From: Azolla caroliniana
Lineage: Eukaryota; Polypodiophyta
Assembly (NCBI GenBank): GCA_043228905.1
Contig: JBHGNT010000014.1
Coordinates: 10,478,001-10,542,000, forward strand
Length of the DNA stretch: 64,000 bases
Reading direction: 5' to 3'
Below, piece by piece: positions 42,206-51,995 of the stretch (its first letter is position 1; each line of letters opens with the position of its first letter). Under the pieces are notes generated by a model. That model made no database searches and had not been told where the DNA came from. It saw only the letters and a program-made list of their open reading frames with translations. The translations under genes and the position numbers were made by a program.

Positions 42206-42643
42206 TGTTAATCCTAGGGCCGGACAATAGCCTAACACAGGGTGTCCACTTAAGACACTTCACCAAAGGGTGTTACAGCCAGATGACTTACGACACAACG
42301 CTTAATTAGACCTTAATTGGTTACTTAGCAATACCTCATTAACACGCGTAAGATATAACAATGAGTACAGAACGGTAATCAATACTGAAAGGTTAAGGCA
42401 ATAAGTTCTATTAATTATCCGTTGTCCATTACATTGTAACCGGGCCTTTATATAGGTCTCCGGTGCGAAGTACAAAACGGTGCCAACCGGCACCTATTCG
42501 GAATCGGTCCGGATCCGGATCGGCATACCGATTCCGGTCTGTCCGTCCATATTAATAAAATAATTATAACAGTTCCCGAATAAACTATTCCTTTCACACT
42601 CTGGTCTGGACATCCTTAAGCCTTCTTTGCCGGCCGGGTAACA
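42206..42643 (-). repeat. Gypsy-2 5' LTR
   Basis: 438 bp on the minus strand, TGTTACCC...GGATTAACA (TGTTA/TAACA ends). It has a TATA box (CCTATATAAAGGCC, near 42450) and is followed by a PBS-like TTTTTGGCGACC. Confidence 0.82.
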
Positions 42644-43195
42644 GTCAACAATGGTCCAGTTTTCGAGGAAGCCAGTTTGCGTTGTATGTATTATGTCCCC
42701 TAGGACCGTTGTCAATCGACTACTTACAACTTTAGCCATGATCTTAAAGGCATTAGTGAGAATCGTCAAAGGTCGCCAATTATCAAGCATAGTTAGATCT
42801 TTCCCATCCTTGAGAATTAAATAAAGCATTCCTCGACACATTGTCAGAGGCATTAAACCTTCAGCCATAATGTATTGCATCCCTTCCAACATGTCATCCT
42901 TAATTAGATCCCAACATTTGATGTAAAAATATATAGGGAGTCCATCAATGCCTGCATAGCTTTGTTTGTTCATATCTGAAATTGCATTCCACAATTCTTG
43001 TATACAAATAGGGGTATTTAGACAGTCCATCATCTGAGCTAAAACTCTCTTCGGTATCCTATTTATTATATTTCTAAAGGCATCTAGCTCAATATGTTCC
43101 TCATTGCATACATTCAGTAGTTGCATATAATAGCTCGTGGCCATTTCAAGCATTTCCTCCGCGCACGTGGTCATTGTGCCATCTGTCTTTTTCAA
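42644..43195 (-). pseudogene. LINE-2 RT N-terminal part (with copy A' of the 389-bp repeat)
   Basis: 43195 onward reads MKKTDGTMTTCAEEMLEMA, then NIINRIPKRVLAQMMDCLNT and the same RT N-terminal segment as copy A (42644-43032). The reading frame then runs by chance into the gypsy-2 LTR. Upstream (43372-43200) a broken linker connects it to the endonuclease. Confidence 0.87.
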
Positions 43196-43371
43196 ACATG
43201 AAGGTTGGGTCCCGGAGCCTTTGCATTTTACAGCTCCAAAAAACTTTCGTAAGACAGTCTCCTACCCTCATCCAATTTACTGCTTTACTACGATAGGCAT
43301 TAGTAGTCCTTAGCTTCTGATACATATCTAGTTTGCATTTTGCCTCCTCTAGTTGGGCCTCAATCCATACA

Positions 43372-44240
43372 TTATTCGGGTATTGTTCTCTTAAAAGCGA
43401 GTGTCCATTGCATTTTCTGTAGTTTCTCCTTCATCTCCTTTCTAATTTCAGTTGCTTTCTTCTTAAAGAAACATGCACATTGCTCAATTTTCCCAACCAG
43501 CTCATGAGCGGGATCATGATACATCAATTTGACATTAGACCATAGTCTTCTTATATCATTAGTCCATTTATTGTCCATGACCAACTCCTTGCTCACCTTC
43601 ACATTATGTGGATTGCATCGAATGTTTTCTTTTATATGTAACAGGACAGATGCACGGTGTGAGAACATCGTTCCAGAACAAATTATGCATTTGCCTTTCA
43701 TATTTATGAGCCGAGGGTCCAAATACCATTTGTCCAACCTGGATATTGTTCTCCCATGAACGCTTCCTTCTACTCTAAAGTATAGAAGAGATTTTTCTTT
43801 TTGCATCTGAAAGTTAGATGCATTCCAACAGTCTATCACATTATATGCTAAACAAAACTTATCCCATGCATCTTTTTCCGCCCCTTGCACCATGCCATTT
43901 GCATTTCCGCTTCTATCTTCTTGTTGCTCCACCATCTTAAAATCTCCTCCAATGATCCACAGATCTGCATCCGATTTCTTGTCCAGTAGTTGCAACCAGA
44001 ATTCCTTTCTTTCAGTAGCAAAATTTGGGGCATATATGTTCAGTATGCCCAAGTGCCCATATTTGTGTTTTTATCCTTATATAGACAGCCTACCTGTGAA
44101 TCTTGCATTATACTTAGCTTTCATTGCTATGAGTACTCCCCCATGAATATGTTTGTCCCCTGTAGCTGCCGACCATGTATTGGTCCAACTCCCAAGGTAG
44201 ATGTTTCTAATTTTGTCGATCTTCGTAGGAAATAAAGAGC
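43372..44240 (-). pseudogene. LINE-2 endonuclease domain (main part)
   Basis: Minus-strand APE-like endonuclease: KHIHGGVLIAMKAKYNARFT, then after a stop LGILNIYAPNFATERKEFW, DADLWIIGGDFKMVE (the GDFN-type motif with K for N), ...LDKWYLDPRL, and later the basic linker (KIEQCACFFKKKATEIRKEM). The first 40 or so residues are missing from this strand; they lie inverted at 44566-44694. Confidence 0.85.
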
Positions 44241-44694
44241 CCCACAACAGAGAAGAAGCACTCGGAATGGTTGGAACAACAAATGGGTGCTCATGTAGAT
44301 TCAACATATGGTACCGCAATAAGTGTGGAAATGAAAACACAATGGAAAGATGCCATGCTATGGAGCTCGGGCAAGGCGAATGAGCAAGGCATATGCTATA
44401 TAAATGTGAAATTTAGGAAGCTGTCTCAAATGATCACGGAATTCGTGGTATAGCGAACCTAGTAGAAGCTAGAAGACGATAATCTCCAAGATATGATCTT
44501 AGCGAACATAGTAGAAGCTAAAACTGCATTGGTTGGGCCACTAAAGAGGCACGATATATGCTGGAATGAATCTTACCTTGCTAACATGGAATATACAAGG
44601 CAATGGTGGTAGCCAATTCCACATGAAGAAGAATGTATTAGCTGCTTAAATTGAGCAATGCACTGAGGCAATAGTGCTTGATGTTATCATGGTG
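44240..44694 (+). mobile_element. LINE-2 inverted 5' end (end of ORF1, start of ORF2)
   Basis: On the plus strand, opposite to the rest of LINE-2. An ORF1-like C-terminal stretch runs to about 44600 (DDNLQDMILANIVEAKTALV). Overlapping it, ORF2 begins at the ATG at 44566 with MNLTLLTWNIQGNG, the endonuclease N-terminus of L1-type LINEs, running to about VLDVIMVQ, where the target duplication begins. The inversion junction lies at about 44235-44265. Confidence 0.82.
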
Positions 44695-44892
44695 CAAAAT
44701 ACAAGGAACCTTGCACTAGGGAGCTATTTCTTTATTCACAAACTAGACATAGTTATTGTGGAAAAAAAACAAATCTAAAAGTAAGTGAGCTAAATATAGG
44801 ATTATTGATTGTTTTTATCTAGCATCAACAATTCTATATTACCAAGTATCTGAAAAGGTAATGAAAAACTTTATTTTGTGCAAGATTTACAT

Positions 44893-44966
44893 AGTTCAAG
44901 AAGTCATTTCGCTAGAGCATACGGTTGTTAACCATAAGGTCGGAGGTTCAAGCCCTTCCTAGAGAG
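44893..44966 (+). pseudogene. tRNA-Asn-like relic (half-unit B)
   Basis: Anticodon loop TTGTTAA as in true tRNA-Asn; T-arm GGAGG/CTTCC; acceptor decayed. Confidence 0.68.
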
Positions 44967-45301
44967 ACATCTCAAGTTTAGATATTAACCCCATGTACTT
45001 GAACCTATAAATATGAACTACATAAAAAAGCACATGAATATATGGTGATTGTTCAATAAGCACATGAATCTATATTGTTTCTTTTATAACCGATGCATGT
45101 TATTAAAGAAAGATCAGAATACGACACAATGGGTTATCGCATGAAATTCATTAGAACTTAGCTAACAAGAATGATGGGTATACCTTGCTCTACATCCTCA
45201 CCAAAAAAATTGAGAAGAGTTAAAAATCGATCTATCTAAATGAGACGACCAATTGAGATCTAAATGGTAAAGAGATACCTAATTTTATACAAAATTTACA
45301 T

Positions 45302-45354
45302 GCTTCAATAGGTTGTTAAACATTAGGTCGGAGGTTAAACCCCTCCTTGGAGTG
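45302..45354 (+). pseudogene. tRNA-Asn with D-arm deletion
   Basis: GCTTCAATA joins directly to GGTTGTTAAACATTAGGTC; about 21 nt covering the D-arm and half of the anticodon stem are missing. Confidence 0.85.
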
Positions 45355-45738
45355 ACATGTCAAGATTACCTATTAAACCCATGTACTTGAGCCTATGAAT
45401 ATAAACTACATAAAAAAGCACATGAATATATGTTGATTGTTTTATAATGTACGTGTGTCATTAAAGGAAAGATGAGAAAACAAACCACCTTATGTCATGT
45501 ATTTAATTACAAGTGAGCTAACAAGATACATGTATTATAAAAGGAAGACGAGTACACCCTGCTCTCAATCCTCAGCAAAACCATTGCGACAAGTTAAAAA
45601 TTGTAACGATAGAATGGTTCAGGAAAATTGGATTCATGGATAAGGACAACAAGTTCTATTGTAAGATTGAAATACGATGCATATATAATACACTAAAAAA
45701 CACCTCAACCTAAATTAGGGAAAACCATGACTTGGGCT

Positions 45739-45812
45739 TGCTTTCATTGAGAGTTGAACTCAAGACCTTCCGCTTACGAAATAGGTGCTCAAACGAACTA
45801 AGCTACGAAAGC
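45739..45812 (-). tRNA. tRNA-Thr(CGT), slightly decayed
   Basis: Minus strand: GCTTTCG/TGAAAGC acceptor, anticodon loop TTCGTAA, T-arm TTGAG/CTCAA intact; D-loop changed (TTCGTTTG). Confidence 0.75.
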
Positions 45813-46124
45813 ACCTTCTTAATGTAAACACCAGATATGAAATTCTTAGACATTGCCATTTACAAAAGATAGTTCGACAAATTGAGTTTCATATAATTTG
45901 GTATAGACAATTCGTATTAATGAATTCAAAATACAAGGAACCTTGCACTTGGCAGCTATTTCTTTATTCACAAACTAGACATAGTTATTGTGCAAAAAAA
46001 ACAAATCTAAATGTAAGTGAGCTAAATATAGGATTATTGATTGCTTTTATTTAGCACCATAAATTCTATATTACCGAATATCAGAAAAGGTAATGCAAAA
46101 CTTTATTTTGTGGAAGATTTACGT

Positions 46125-46198
46125 AGTTCAAGAGCTCATTTCGCTAGAGCGTATGGTTGTTAGCCATAAGGTCGGAGGTTCAAGCCGTCCTTGGAGAG
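46125..46198 (+). pseudogene. tRNA-Asn-like relic (half-unit B)
   Basis: Anticodon stem TATGG/CCATA, loop TTGTTAG; T-stem GGAGG/CGTCC with one mismatch. Confidence 0.7.
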
Positions 46199-46663
46199 AC
46201 ATCTCAAGTTTAGATATTAACCCCATGTACTTGAACCTATAAATATGAACTACATAAAAAAGCACATGAATATATGTTGTTCTTTTTATAATCAACGCAT
46301 GTTATTAAAGCAAGATGAGAATACAAACCGTGTTATCGCATGGATTTGATTAGAACTTATCTAACAAGAATGACGGATATACCCTCCTCTACATCCTCAC
46401 CAAAAAATTTGAGAGGGGTTAAAAATCGATCGATCTATAGAAGTGTTCGAGCCCACCAAATTGTAACGACACAATAGGTTAGAAGAATTCGATTCACGGA
46501 TAAGGAAAACAAAATCTCTTTTAAGATTGAAATTCAATGTGTATATAATACACTAAAAAAATGCCTCACATTAAATAATTTGGATTTATCAATTATAAGG
46601 CCGAGGGGCCTTGGACCTGATAGCTACTTCTTTATTGAGAAAAAAGAAATAATTTATGCGCGA

Positions 46664-48094
46664 TGTCATGTGGTTTTTCACACACGATATGAAAACTATG
46701 TAAAAAAATAATGAAAATTTTATTTTAGATTAGATTAGTAGCTTGTTATAGAAATATGGATGTACTCAAGAGTTTCAATACGTATTTTACTACATACAAA
46801 ATAGACAACTACATATCAAGTCAGGTAGACATGAAGCTTGAGAAGATAGGGAAAATAGAATTTTGAAGTATCCCACATAGATAGGAAACTTAAGGCCCTG
46901 GCTATATAAGCACATTGAGATCCCTCATTTTTTCATTTGTGTTAAGAGCACTTTGGCCACTTTGTCTAGATGGATGAATGTGGCCAAGTTCCCAAAAAAA
47001 CTGACTGGCAATAAAATGGAACTGGAACTTGTCGGTAAGCAAACCGGCACTTGCTGGTAATCAAAATGGAACCGGCCGGTAATCAAACCGAGACCCGTAA
47101 GTAAGCAAACCAAAAAGCAAACCGGAATCGGCTAGTAAGCAAACCGGAATAGGCCGATAAGCAATCCGGAACCGGTAGATAAGCAAACCAGAACCGGCCG
47201 GTAAGCAAACCAGAATTGATCGGTAAGCAAACGGGAACCGGTCGGTAAGCAATTCGGAACCAGCCGGTAAGCAAATTGGAACTAGCTGGTAAGCAATACG
47301 GAACCGGCTGGTAAGCAAATCGGAACCGGAGAAATCGGCAATCGGATGGTGTCGGAAATCAAGCGGAACCTGCGACCGGACGAGGTTGGACGCGGACCGA
47401 ACTGATTGGATGGGCAGCAATCGAGACGAACGGATTATAGGATCATGTGGCTAATTAAAGTAAACTAAAGTAAAGTAAAGTAAAGGTCATGTGGACAGCT
47501 GCATGCAACCAAAAGAAAAAGTCATGCAACTAAAAATGGATGCAACTAAAAGTGGACATGCAAAGTAACATTGAAGGCAATGATCAACGGAGAACTCTAT
47601 ATAAAATTCCATTTTTTTCCTACCCTCATGCTCTCTCCATATTTTTATTTTCTTTTCCTTCTTAGCTCTCTTATCTTATCGAGGCCATAACACTAAAAAC
47701 CCTAAATTTCCCTACGGAAGCTATAAGACTCAAAAACCCTAATTTTCCCTACGGAAACCATATCTCTCGTATAACCTAATTCTAATTTTCCCTATGGAAG
47801 CTATAAGACTCAAAAACCCTAATTTCTTATCGAAGCTCAAAACCCTAAAATTTCTATTGAATCCATATTTGGTTTCTTCTAATCTATTATTCTAGTGATC
47901 TCCATAAGCTAAAACTTTTGTAATCCCAATCTTGGGATTGATTGTAATCTTTCTTTTCCTTTGTTAATGAAATTTGTCAATCTTTCTTATTTCGATTAAT
48001 TCTTAGTACATAAACACACGAATCTGATCTTCTCTGGTCGGAGGCCCCGGGGTCTTGCCTCAAGTTCACGTATCCTCGTCGTATTTTCGCGACA
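46664..48094 (+). repeat. Gypsy-3a LTR (about 1.43 kb)
   Basis: Begins TGTCATGTGG at the array junction and ends TTTTCGCGACA (TGTC/GACA ends). It is followed two bases later by a PBS-like TTTGGTGAACCCGACGTGAAA. It includes a USE/TATA-like pair (46870-46910), a GC-rich minisatellite (47030-47328) and AAACCCTAA telo-box motifs in the likely R/U5 region (47690-47850). Start and end are inferred from terminal motifs and PBS position; no second copy confirms them. Confidence 0.6.
47030..47328 (+). repeat. Minisatellite, about 13 copies of a 22-bp unit
   Basis: Degenerate repeats of GGTAAGCAAACCGGAACCGGCC. Individual units vary (GGTAATCAAAATGGAACCGG, GATAAGCAATCCGGAACCGG). The ORFs through it on the minus strand (LLTGRFxFAYRPVPVC-type) are repeat artefacts. 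Confidence 0.9.
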
Positions 48095-48394
48095 TCTTTG
48101 GTGAACCCGACGTGAAAGAGCGGTAGGGGAGGACAAAGACGGACGAAGAAGATTTCATGGAGATGATGTGAAAGACGATGGTGGATTCACACGGACAAGG
48201 CGCAATGAAGGAAAAGAAAAGAAAAGGTGACAACCTTTTGCCCCACCACATCTATTTTTTGGCACATGCCGGAGGATGTGCGGTTTGGTGGGGGTGGATG
48301 TCGTGGTGTGGAGTGTGTAGTGTGAGAAAAAGTGAAGCTTCACGCACATCTCATAAATTAATATACGAATGAAAATATAATAATAAATATAAAG
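48095..48394 (+). other. Gypsy-3a leader and junction, no gene seen
   Basis: The PBS-like segment (TTTGGTGAACCCGACGTGAAA, about 48097-48117) is followed by purine-rich leader to about 48250 and then unassigned sequence with a short inverted repeat (GTGAAGCTTCAC, 48332-48343). The start of the next LTR is probably within 48300-48330 but is not clear. Confidence 0.45.
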
Positions 48395-48480
48395 TTGTAG
48401 TAGCTTAGTGGTTAGGGATTATAAGTATACATGGGGAGGTGTAGAATTCGAGTCTCTCTTGTGATGAATTAAAGAGTATT
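48395..48480 (+). mobile_element. tRNA-derived SINE-like module
   Basis: GTAGCTTAGTGGTTAGGG fits the Pol III A box; about 45 nt on, GAATTCGAGTCTC approximates the B box. The stretch TAGCTTAGTGG ... GTATACA ... TCGAGTCTCTC matches the minus-strand modules at 60640-60890, so the three form a family. Confidence 0.5.
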
Positions 48481-49325
48481 TTGCTCCCGTTCCATTTTTG
48501 TGGTAAAGGGAAAAAAAGAGCATGTAATGTTAAAATAGGCGCCTCTTTCCTCTATAAGAGGGGAGGAATAGGGCTTACCATGGGGTCGCCCATTTTGCCT
48601 TAGGGGTGTACCACTAGGGTTTCATCATCTTCTTATCTTCTTCTTGGGTCAGGGTTTCGTAACCTCCCTTTCTCCTTATCCCTTTTTCCTTCTTCATTTT
48701 CTTGTAGGGTTAGGGTTTTAGAGCTTCTTCTTTCTACTTTTCTATCTTTCTCCTCAACATAACCCGAGGTTTAGGGTTTTATGTTCCTTATGAGCGTGTA
48801 GGGTTCATCTTTCTTATGAGTTTTAGGGTTGTGAATTTTGCATCCATTTGTGAGCTAGGGTTTGGGTTTGAGTTCCTTATACAATGACTTATTCAACATC
48901 TCCATGGTAGTAAACTTGGTGGCCGGTTGCGGAAGAGAGGTTGTAGTGGCACGAGAGCTAATCCGAATCGTGGCAACATAGCCGTCGGAAGTAGTCGAGC
49001 TCGGAGCCCACTAGAGTCGCCTTCATCAGATTATTTTCAGCCCCTTGTGTGTTGATTAGCCGTTTTTGAATAAGATGAAACTATTTCTATGTAAAAGAAT
49101 CACCTAAATCATGGTATCTAACTGAACCGTTGTACAAACCCTAATTTTTACAACATAACTCTTGTGTATTGTTGTCTACATTTCTCCCTAACCTCATGTG
49201 TATTCTCCTTAAACATTTGCTAATCGTGGTGGCGAATTTCCCACTATCCTCACTTCTTTTGTCTCCCCAGTCCAAGGCCGTGGCGGTCCCATTCGAGCGA
49301 CACACGCATGCGAAACTTCGCGACA
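48481..49325 (+). repeat. Gypsy-3b LTR (3' part)
   Basis: TATA-like TCTATAAGAGGGG (48551-48563). A run of AGGGTTT-type telo boxes (48615-48870: TAGGGTTAGGGTTTTAG, GGTTTAGGGTTTTATG, TAGGGTTTGGGTTTGAG). The end is ACTTCGCGACA at 49325, followed directly by PBS-like TTGGTGAACCCGACGTGAAA. Same PBS type as gypsy-3a but otherwise a different LTR sequence. Confidence 0.55.
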
Positions 49326-49345
49326 TTGGTGAACCCGACGTGAAA
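49326..49345 (+). promoter_or_regulatory. Gypsy-3b primer-binding site
   Basis: TTGGTGAACCCGACGTGAAA, the same sequence as at about 48098-48117. It lies right behind the LTR end and 22 bp before the gag ATG. The priming tRNA was not identified. Confidence 0.65.
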
Positions 49346-49367
49346 CGAGGCAGCAGGAGGATATCTC

Positions 49368-50362
49368 ATGGAGGCATATAGATACAAAGAGCCGAAGAGA
49401 TGCAAACTATACGAGTTCGACCAATGGGTATCATCATTAAAGACCCACCAAAGTGCCATGCATGCTTTCATTGAGTTCGAGTGTTGCTTTGCACAACTCT
49501 CGAAGCGGGATCAAAGATTGGTTGGGGTGGGAAAAGTCCTAATGTTTGTGAAGTCAATCGATCGGAAGGAAAGGAAGGCCATTGAAGTTTGACTTGAGGA
49601 TGATGATGGTGCAAATGGCCTCACCGAGGATTGGACGAAAGTGGAAAGAGTATGTCAACTGCACGATAAGAGGAAGACAAGATTCTCATCAGCAAAAACA
49701 CAACCCATGACGGATGGTGAAAGGAGGACGGGAAGCAACTACAAACTACCACCTAAAGAAGAGAGCTTGAAGAGGGAAGATTAGATACTCAATATAGAAG
49801 CCTTAATTAGAGAAGCATTAGAGAACTTAAAGGTGCAAGATGATGCTGAAGAGAAGCTTCAAAAGGAGCCAAAATTGAAGCAAATGGTAATTGAGGAAGC
49901 AGAGGCCTCCCAACAAATGTTGATTAATGTTACGCTCGATACAAAGGCCCACGTTCGGTACAACAGCACCACGGGAGAAAGTGTGGAACAAGACGCCTTC
50001 TCGTCTTGCAAAGAAACAAAGATGAAGAATGAAACAAATGAATTAAGGATGGCGAATGCTACTTCAAGGGAAGACAAATGTTTCAGAACACACATCGTGT
50101 CTGAAACATCAAGTGATGAAGGTGCTAGCATGAGCAAAGCTTCCATAATCGAGGGAGATAAAAAGTGTGAGGCCGACATGATTCAGGAAATAGCCACGAA
50201 AAATGACATCGAGTCAGAGATGGCTATGAACGAGTCAATGGTGGATTGCCATGTCGAAACTTTCTCCACACTCGTTTGGGAGACTTGGGCAGATGCGTCC
50301 GAAAGCAAACGTGAGACCCAAGAGACGGAAGGTGGTGACGAGGAAGTGAAGGCCGAACCATA
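49368..50362 (+). pseudogene. Gypsy-3b gag, truncated by the array
   Basis: From the ATG at 49368: MEAYRYKEPKRCKLYEFDQW, a gypsy gag start, with ...AFIEFECCFAQLSKRDQRLV and KVLMFVKSIDRKERKAIEV, typical of gag helices. After TGA (49590) and TAG (49782) codons it continues in the same or a shifted frame as an acidic 176-residue stretch (49833-50362) with many Glu, Lys and Ser. The frame ends at a TAG formed at the join with a tRNA-Asn fragment (50357). No zinc knuckle or pol is left. Confidence 0.65.
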
Positions 50363-50391
50363 GGTCCGAGGTTCAACCGCTCCTTGGAACG
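50357..50391 (+). pseudogene. tRNA-Asn 3' fragment at array junction
   Basis: ACCATAGGTCCGAGGTTCAACC...TTGGAACG is the 3' half of tRNA-Asn (anticodon-stem 3' strand, T-arm, acceptor), fused to gypsy-3b gag. Confidence 0.85.
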
Positions 50392-50780
50392 ACATGTCAA
50401 GATTACCTATTAAACCCCTGTACTTGAGCTTATGAATATGAACTATATAAATAAGCACATGAATATATTATGATTGTTTTATAACCTATGTATGTCGTTA
50501 AAGCAATGATGAGAATACAAAACACGTTATGTCAGGTATTTAATTACAAGTGAGCTAAGAAGATACATGTATTAAAAAAGGAAGACAAACTTGTATACCC
50601 TGCTCTGAATCCTCAGTCATACCATTGCGAGATGTTAAAAATGGTAACGATAGAATGGTTTAGGAATATTGGATTCATGGATAAGGACAACAAGTTCTAT
50701 TTTAAGATTGAAATATGATGCATATATAATACACTAAAAAAACGCCTCAACCTAAATGAGGGAAAATCATGACTTGGGCT

Positions 50781-50854
50781 TGCTTTCATTGAGAGTTCAA
50801 CTCAAGACCTCTAGCTTAGGAAACAAGTGCTCTAACCAACTAAGTTACAAAAGC
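50781..50854 (-). pseudogene. tRNA-Thr-derived copy with CCT anticodon
   Basis: Minus strand: anticodon loop TTCCTAA (CCT, an Arg anticodon) in a tRNA-Thr body, anticodon stem CTTGT/GCTAG weak, D-stem ACTT. Probably non-functional. Confidence 0.7.
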
Positions 50855-51166
50855 ACCTTATTAATATAACACCACTTAGAAAATTCTTCAACATTCCCAT
50901 TTACAAAAGATAGTCCAACAAATTGAGTTTCAAATCATTTGGAATAGACAATTCGTATTAAAAAATTCAAAATACAAGGAACCTTGCACTAGGGAGCTAT
51001 TTCTTTATTCACAAACTAGACATAGTTATTGTGGAAAAAAAACAAATCTCAAAGTAAGTGAGCTAAATATAGGATTATTGATTGCTTTTATCTAGCATCA
51101 ACAATTCTATATTACCAAGTATCAGAAAAGGTAATGAAAAACATTATTTTTTAGCAAGATTTACAT

Positions 51167-51240
51167 AGTTCAAGAGCTCATTTCGCTAGAGCATATGGTT
51201 GTTAGCCATAATGTCGGAGGTTCAAGCTCTCCTTGGAGAG
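51167..51240 (+). pseudogene. tRNA-Asn-like relic (half-unit B)
   Basis: Anticodon stem TATGG/CCATA with loop TTGTTAG; acceptor outer pairs lost. Confidence 0.7.
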
Positions 51241-51995
51241 ACATCTCAAGTTTAGATATTAACCCCATGTACTTGAACCTAGAAATATGCACTACATAAA
51301 AAAGCACATGAATATATGTCGATTGTTCAATAAGCACATGAATATATGTTGTTTGTTTTATAACCGACACATGTTATTAAAGCAAGATCAGAATACGACA
51401 AAATGGGTTATCTCATGGATTTCATTAGAACTTAGCTAACAAGAATGATGGGTATACCCTGCTCTACATCCTCACCAAAAAATTTGAGAGGAGTTAAAAA
51501 TCGATCGATCTATAGAAGTGTTCGAGCCCACCTAATTGTAACAACACAGTGGGTTAGAAGAATTCGGTTCACGGATAAGGAAAACAAAATATCTTTTAAG
51601 ATTGAAAGTTGATGTGTATATAATACACTAAAAAAATGCCTCAAATTAAATAATTTGGATTTATCAATTATAAGGCCAAGGGGCCTTACACCCGGTAGCT
51701 ACTTCTTTATTCAGAAAAAATACATAATTTATGCGTGAGAAATGAAATCCAAAAATAATTGAGATAACTGTCATATTAGTGGTTGCATTCCATGAGAGTC
51801 AACATATATTTGTTAAAAAACAGTACTAATTAAATTAAAGGAAGGAATTATATTTTTTCAATAATACTAATTGCATGAGTTGGAAGTTCCATTCATTTCC
51901 GACTAAACTACATATCTTCCGCCCATTAATTGTTGGTGACGACCAATTGAGATCTAAATGGTAGTGAGATACGTAATTTTACACAAAATTTACAT

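Larger units (their letters stand above)
38071..42643 (-). mobile_element. Gypsy-2: pol-less Ty3/gypsy nested in LINE-2
   Basis: Minus strand order: 5' LTR (42643-42206), a PBS-like TTTTTGGCGACCATGATTCC, gag in one decayed frame (42150-40504), the coiled-coil ORF (40507-38170), a short tail ending GGGCGTGCCATG, then only the first 72 bp of the 3' LTR (38142-38071). Protease, RT, RNase H and integrase are absent. It is either a deletion derivative or a non-autonomous element mobilised by a relative such as gypsy-1. Confidence 0.85.
34945..44694 (-). mobile_element. LINE-2, plant L1-type LINE with 5' inversion, carrying a nested gypsy
   Basis: A 9.75-kb insertion in the array, bounded by an identical 18-bp target duplication. 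The 3' end is at the left (A-rich tail AAAAAGAAAAGAAAAGAA on the minus strand, 34945-34971). RT, zf-RVT and most of the endonuclease lie on the minus strand. The 5' end (end of ORF1 and start of the endonuclease) lies at 44240-44694 on the plus strand, the classic product of twin priming. A pol-less gypsy (38071-42643) sits inside the RT region, with a 389-bp stretch of LINE present on both sides of it. Confidence 0.92.
44695..46663 (+). repeat. tRNA array, block 4
   Basis: Resumes exactly where block 3 stopped (18-bp duplication at 44695-44712, then GCACTAGGGAGC). Contains Asn-like 44893, a deleted tRNA-Asn 45302, tRNA-Thr 45739 (minus) and Asn-like 46125. Ends in TTATGCGCGA before gypsy-3 LTR sequence. 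Confidence 0.92.

Noticed and set aside
37681-43032. 389-bp repeat as an integrase target-site duplication
   Set aside because: LTR integrases make about 4-6 bp duplications; the repeat carries about 2.5 percent divergence and abuts a truncated LTR.
47030-47328. Regularly spaced repeats that could suggest a CRISPR array
   Set aside because: Units are adjacent, degenerate and without unique spacers; eukaryotic LTR context.
49833-50363. 176-codon acidic ORF as a host gene
   Set aside because: Continues the gypsy-3b gag frame region behind its PBS and ends in a tRNA fragment; no independent support.
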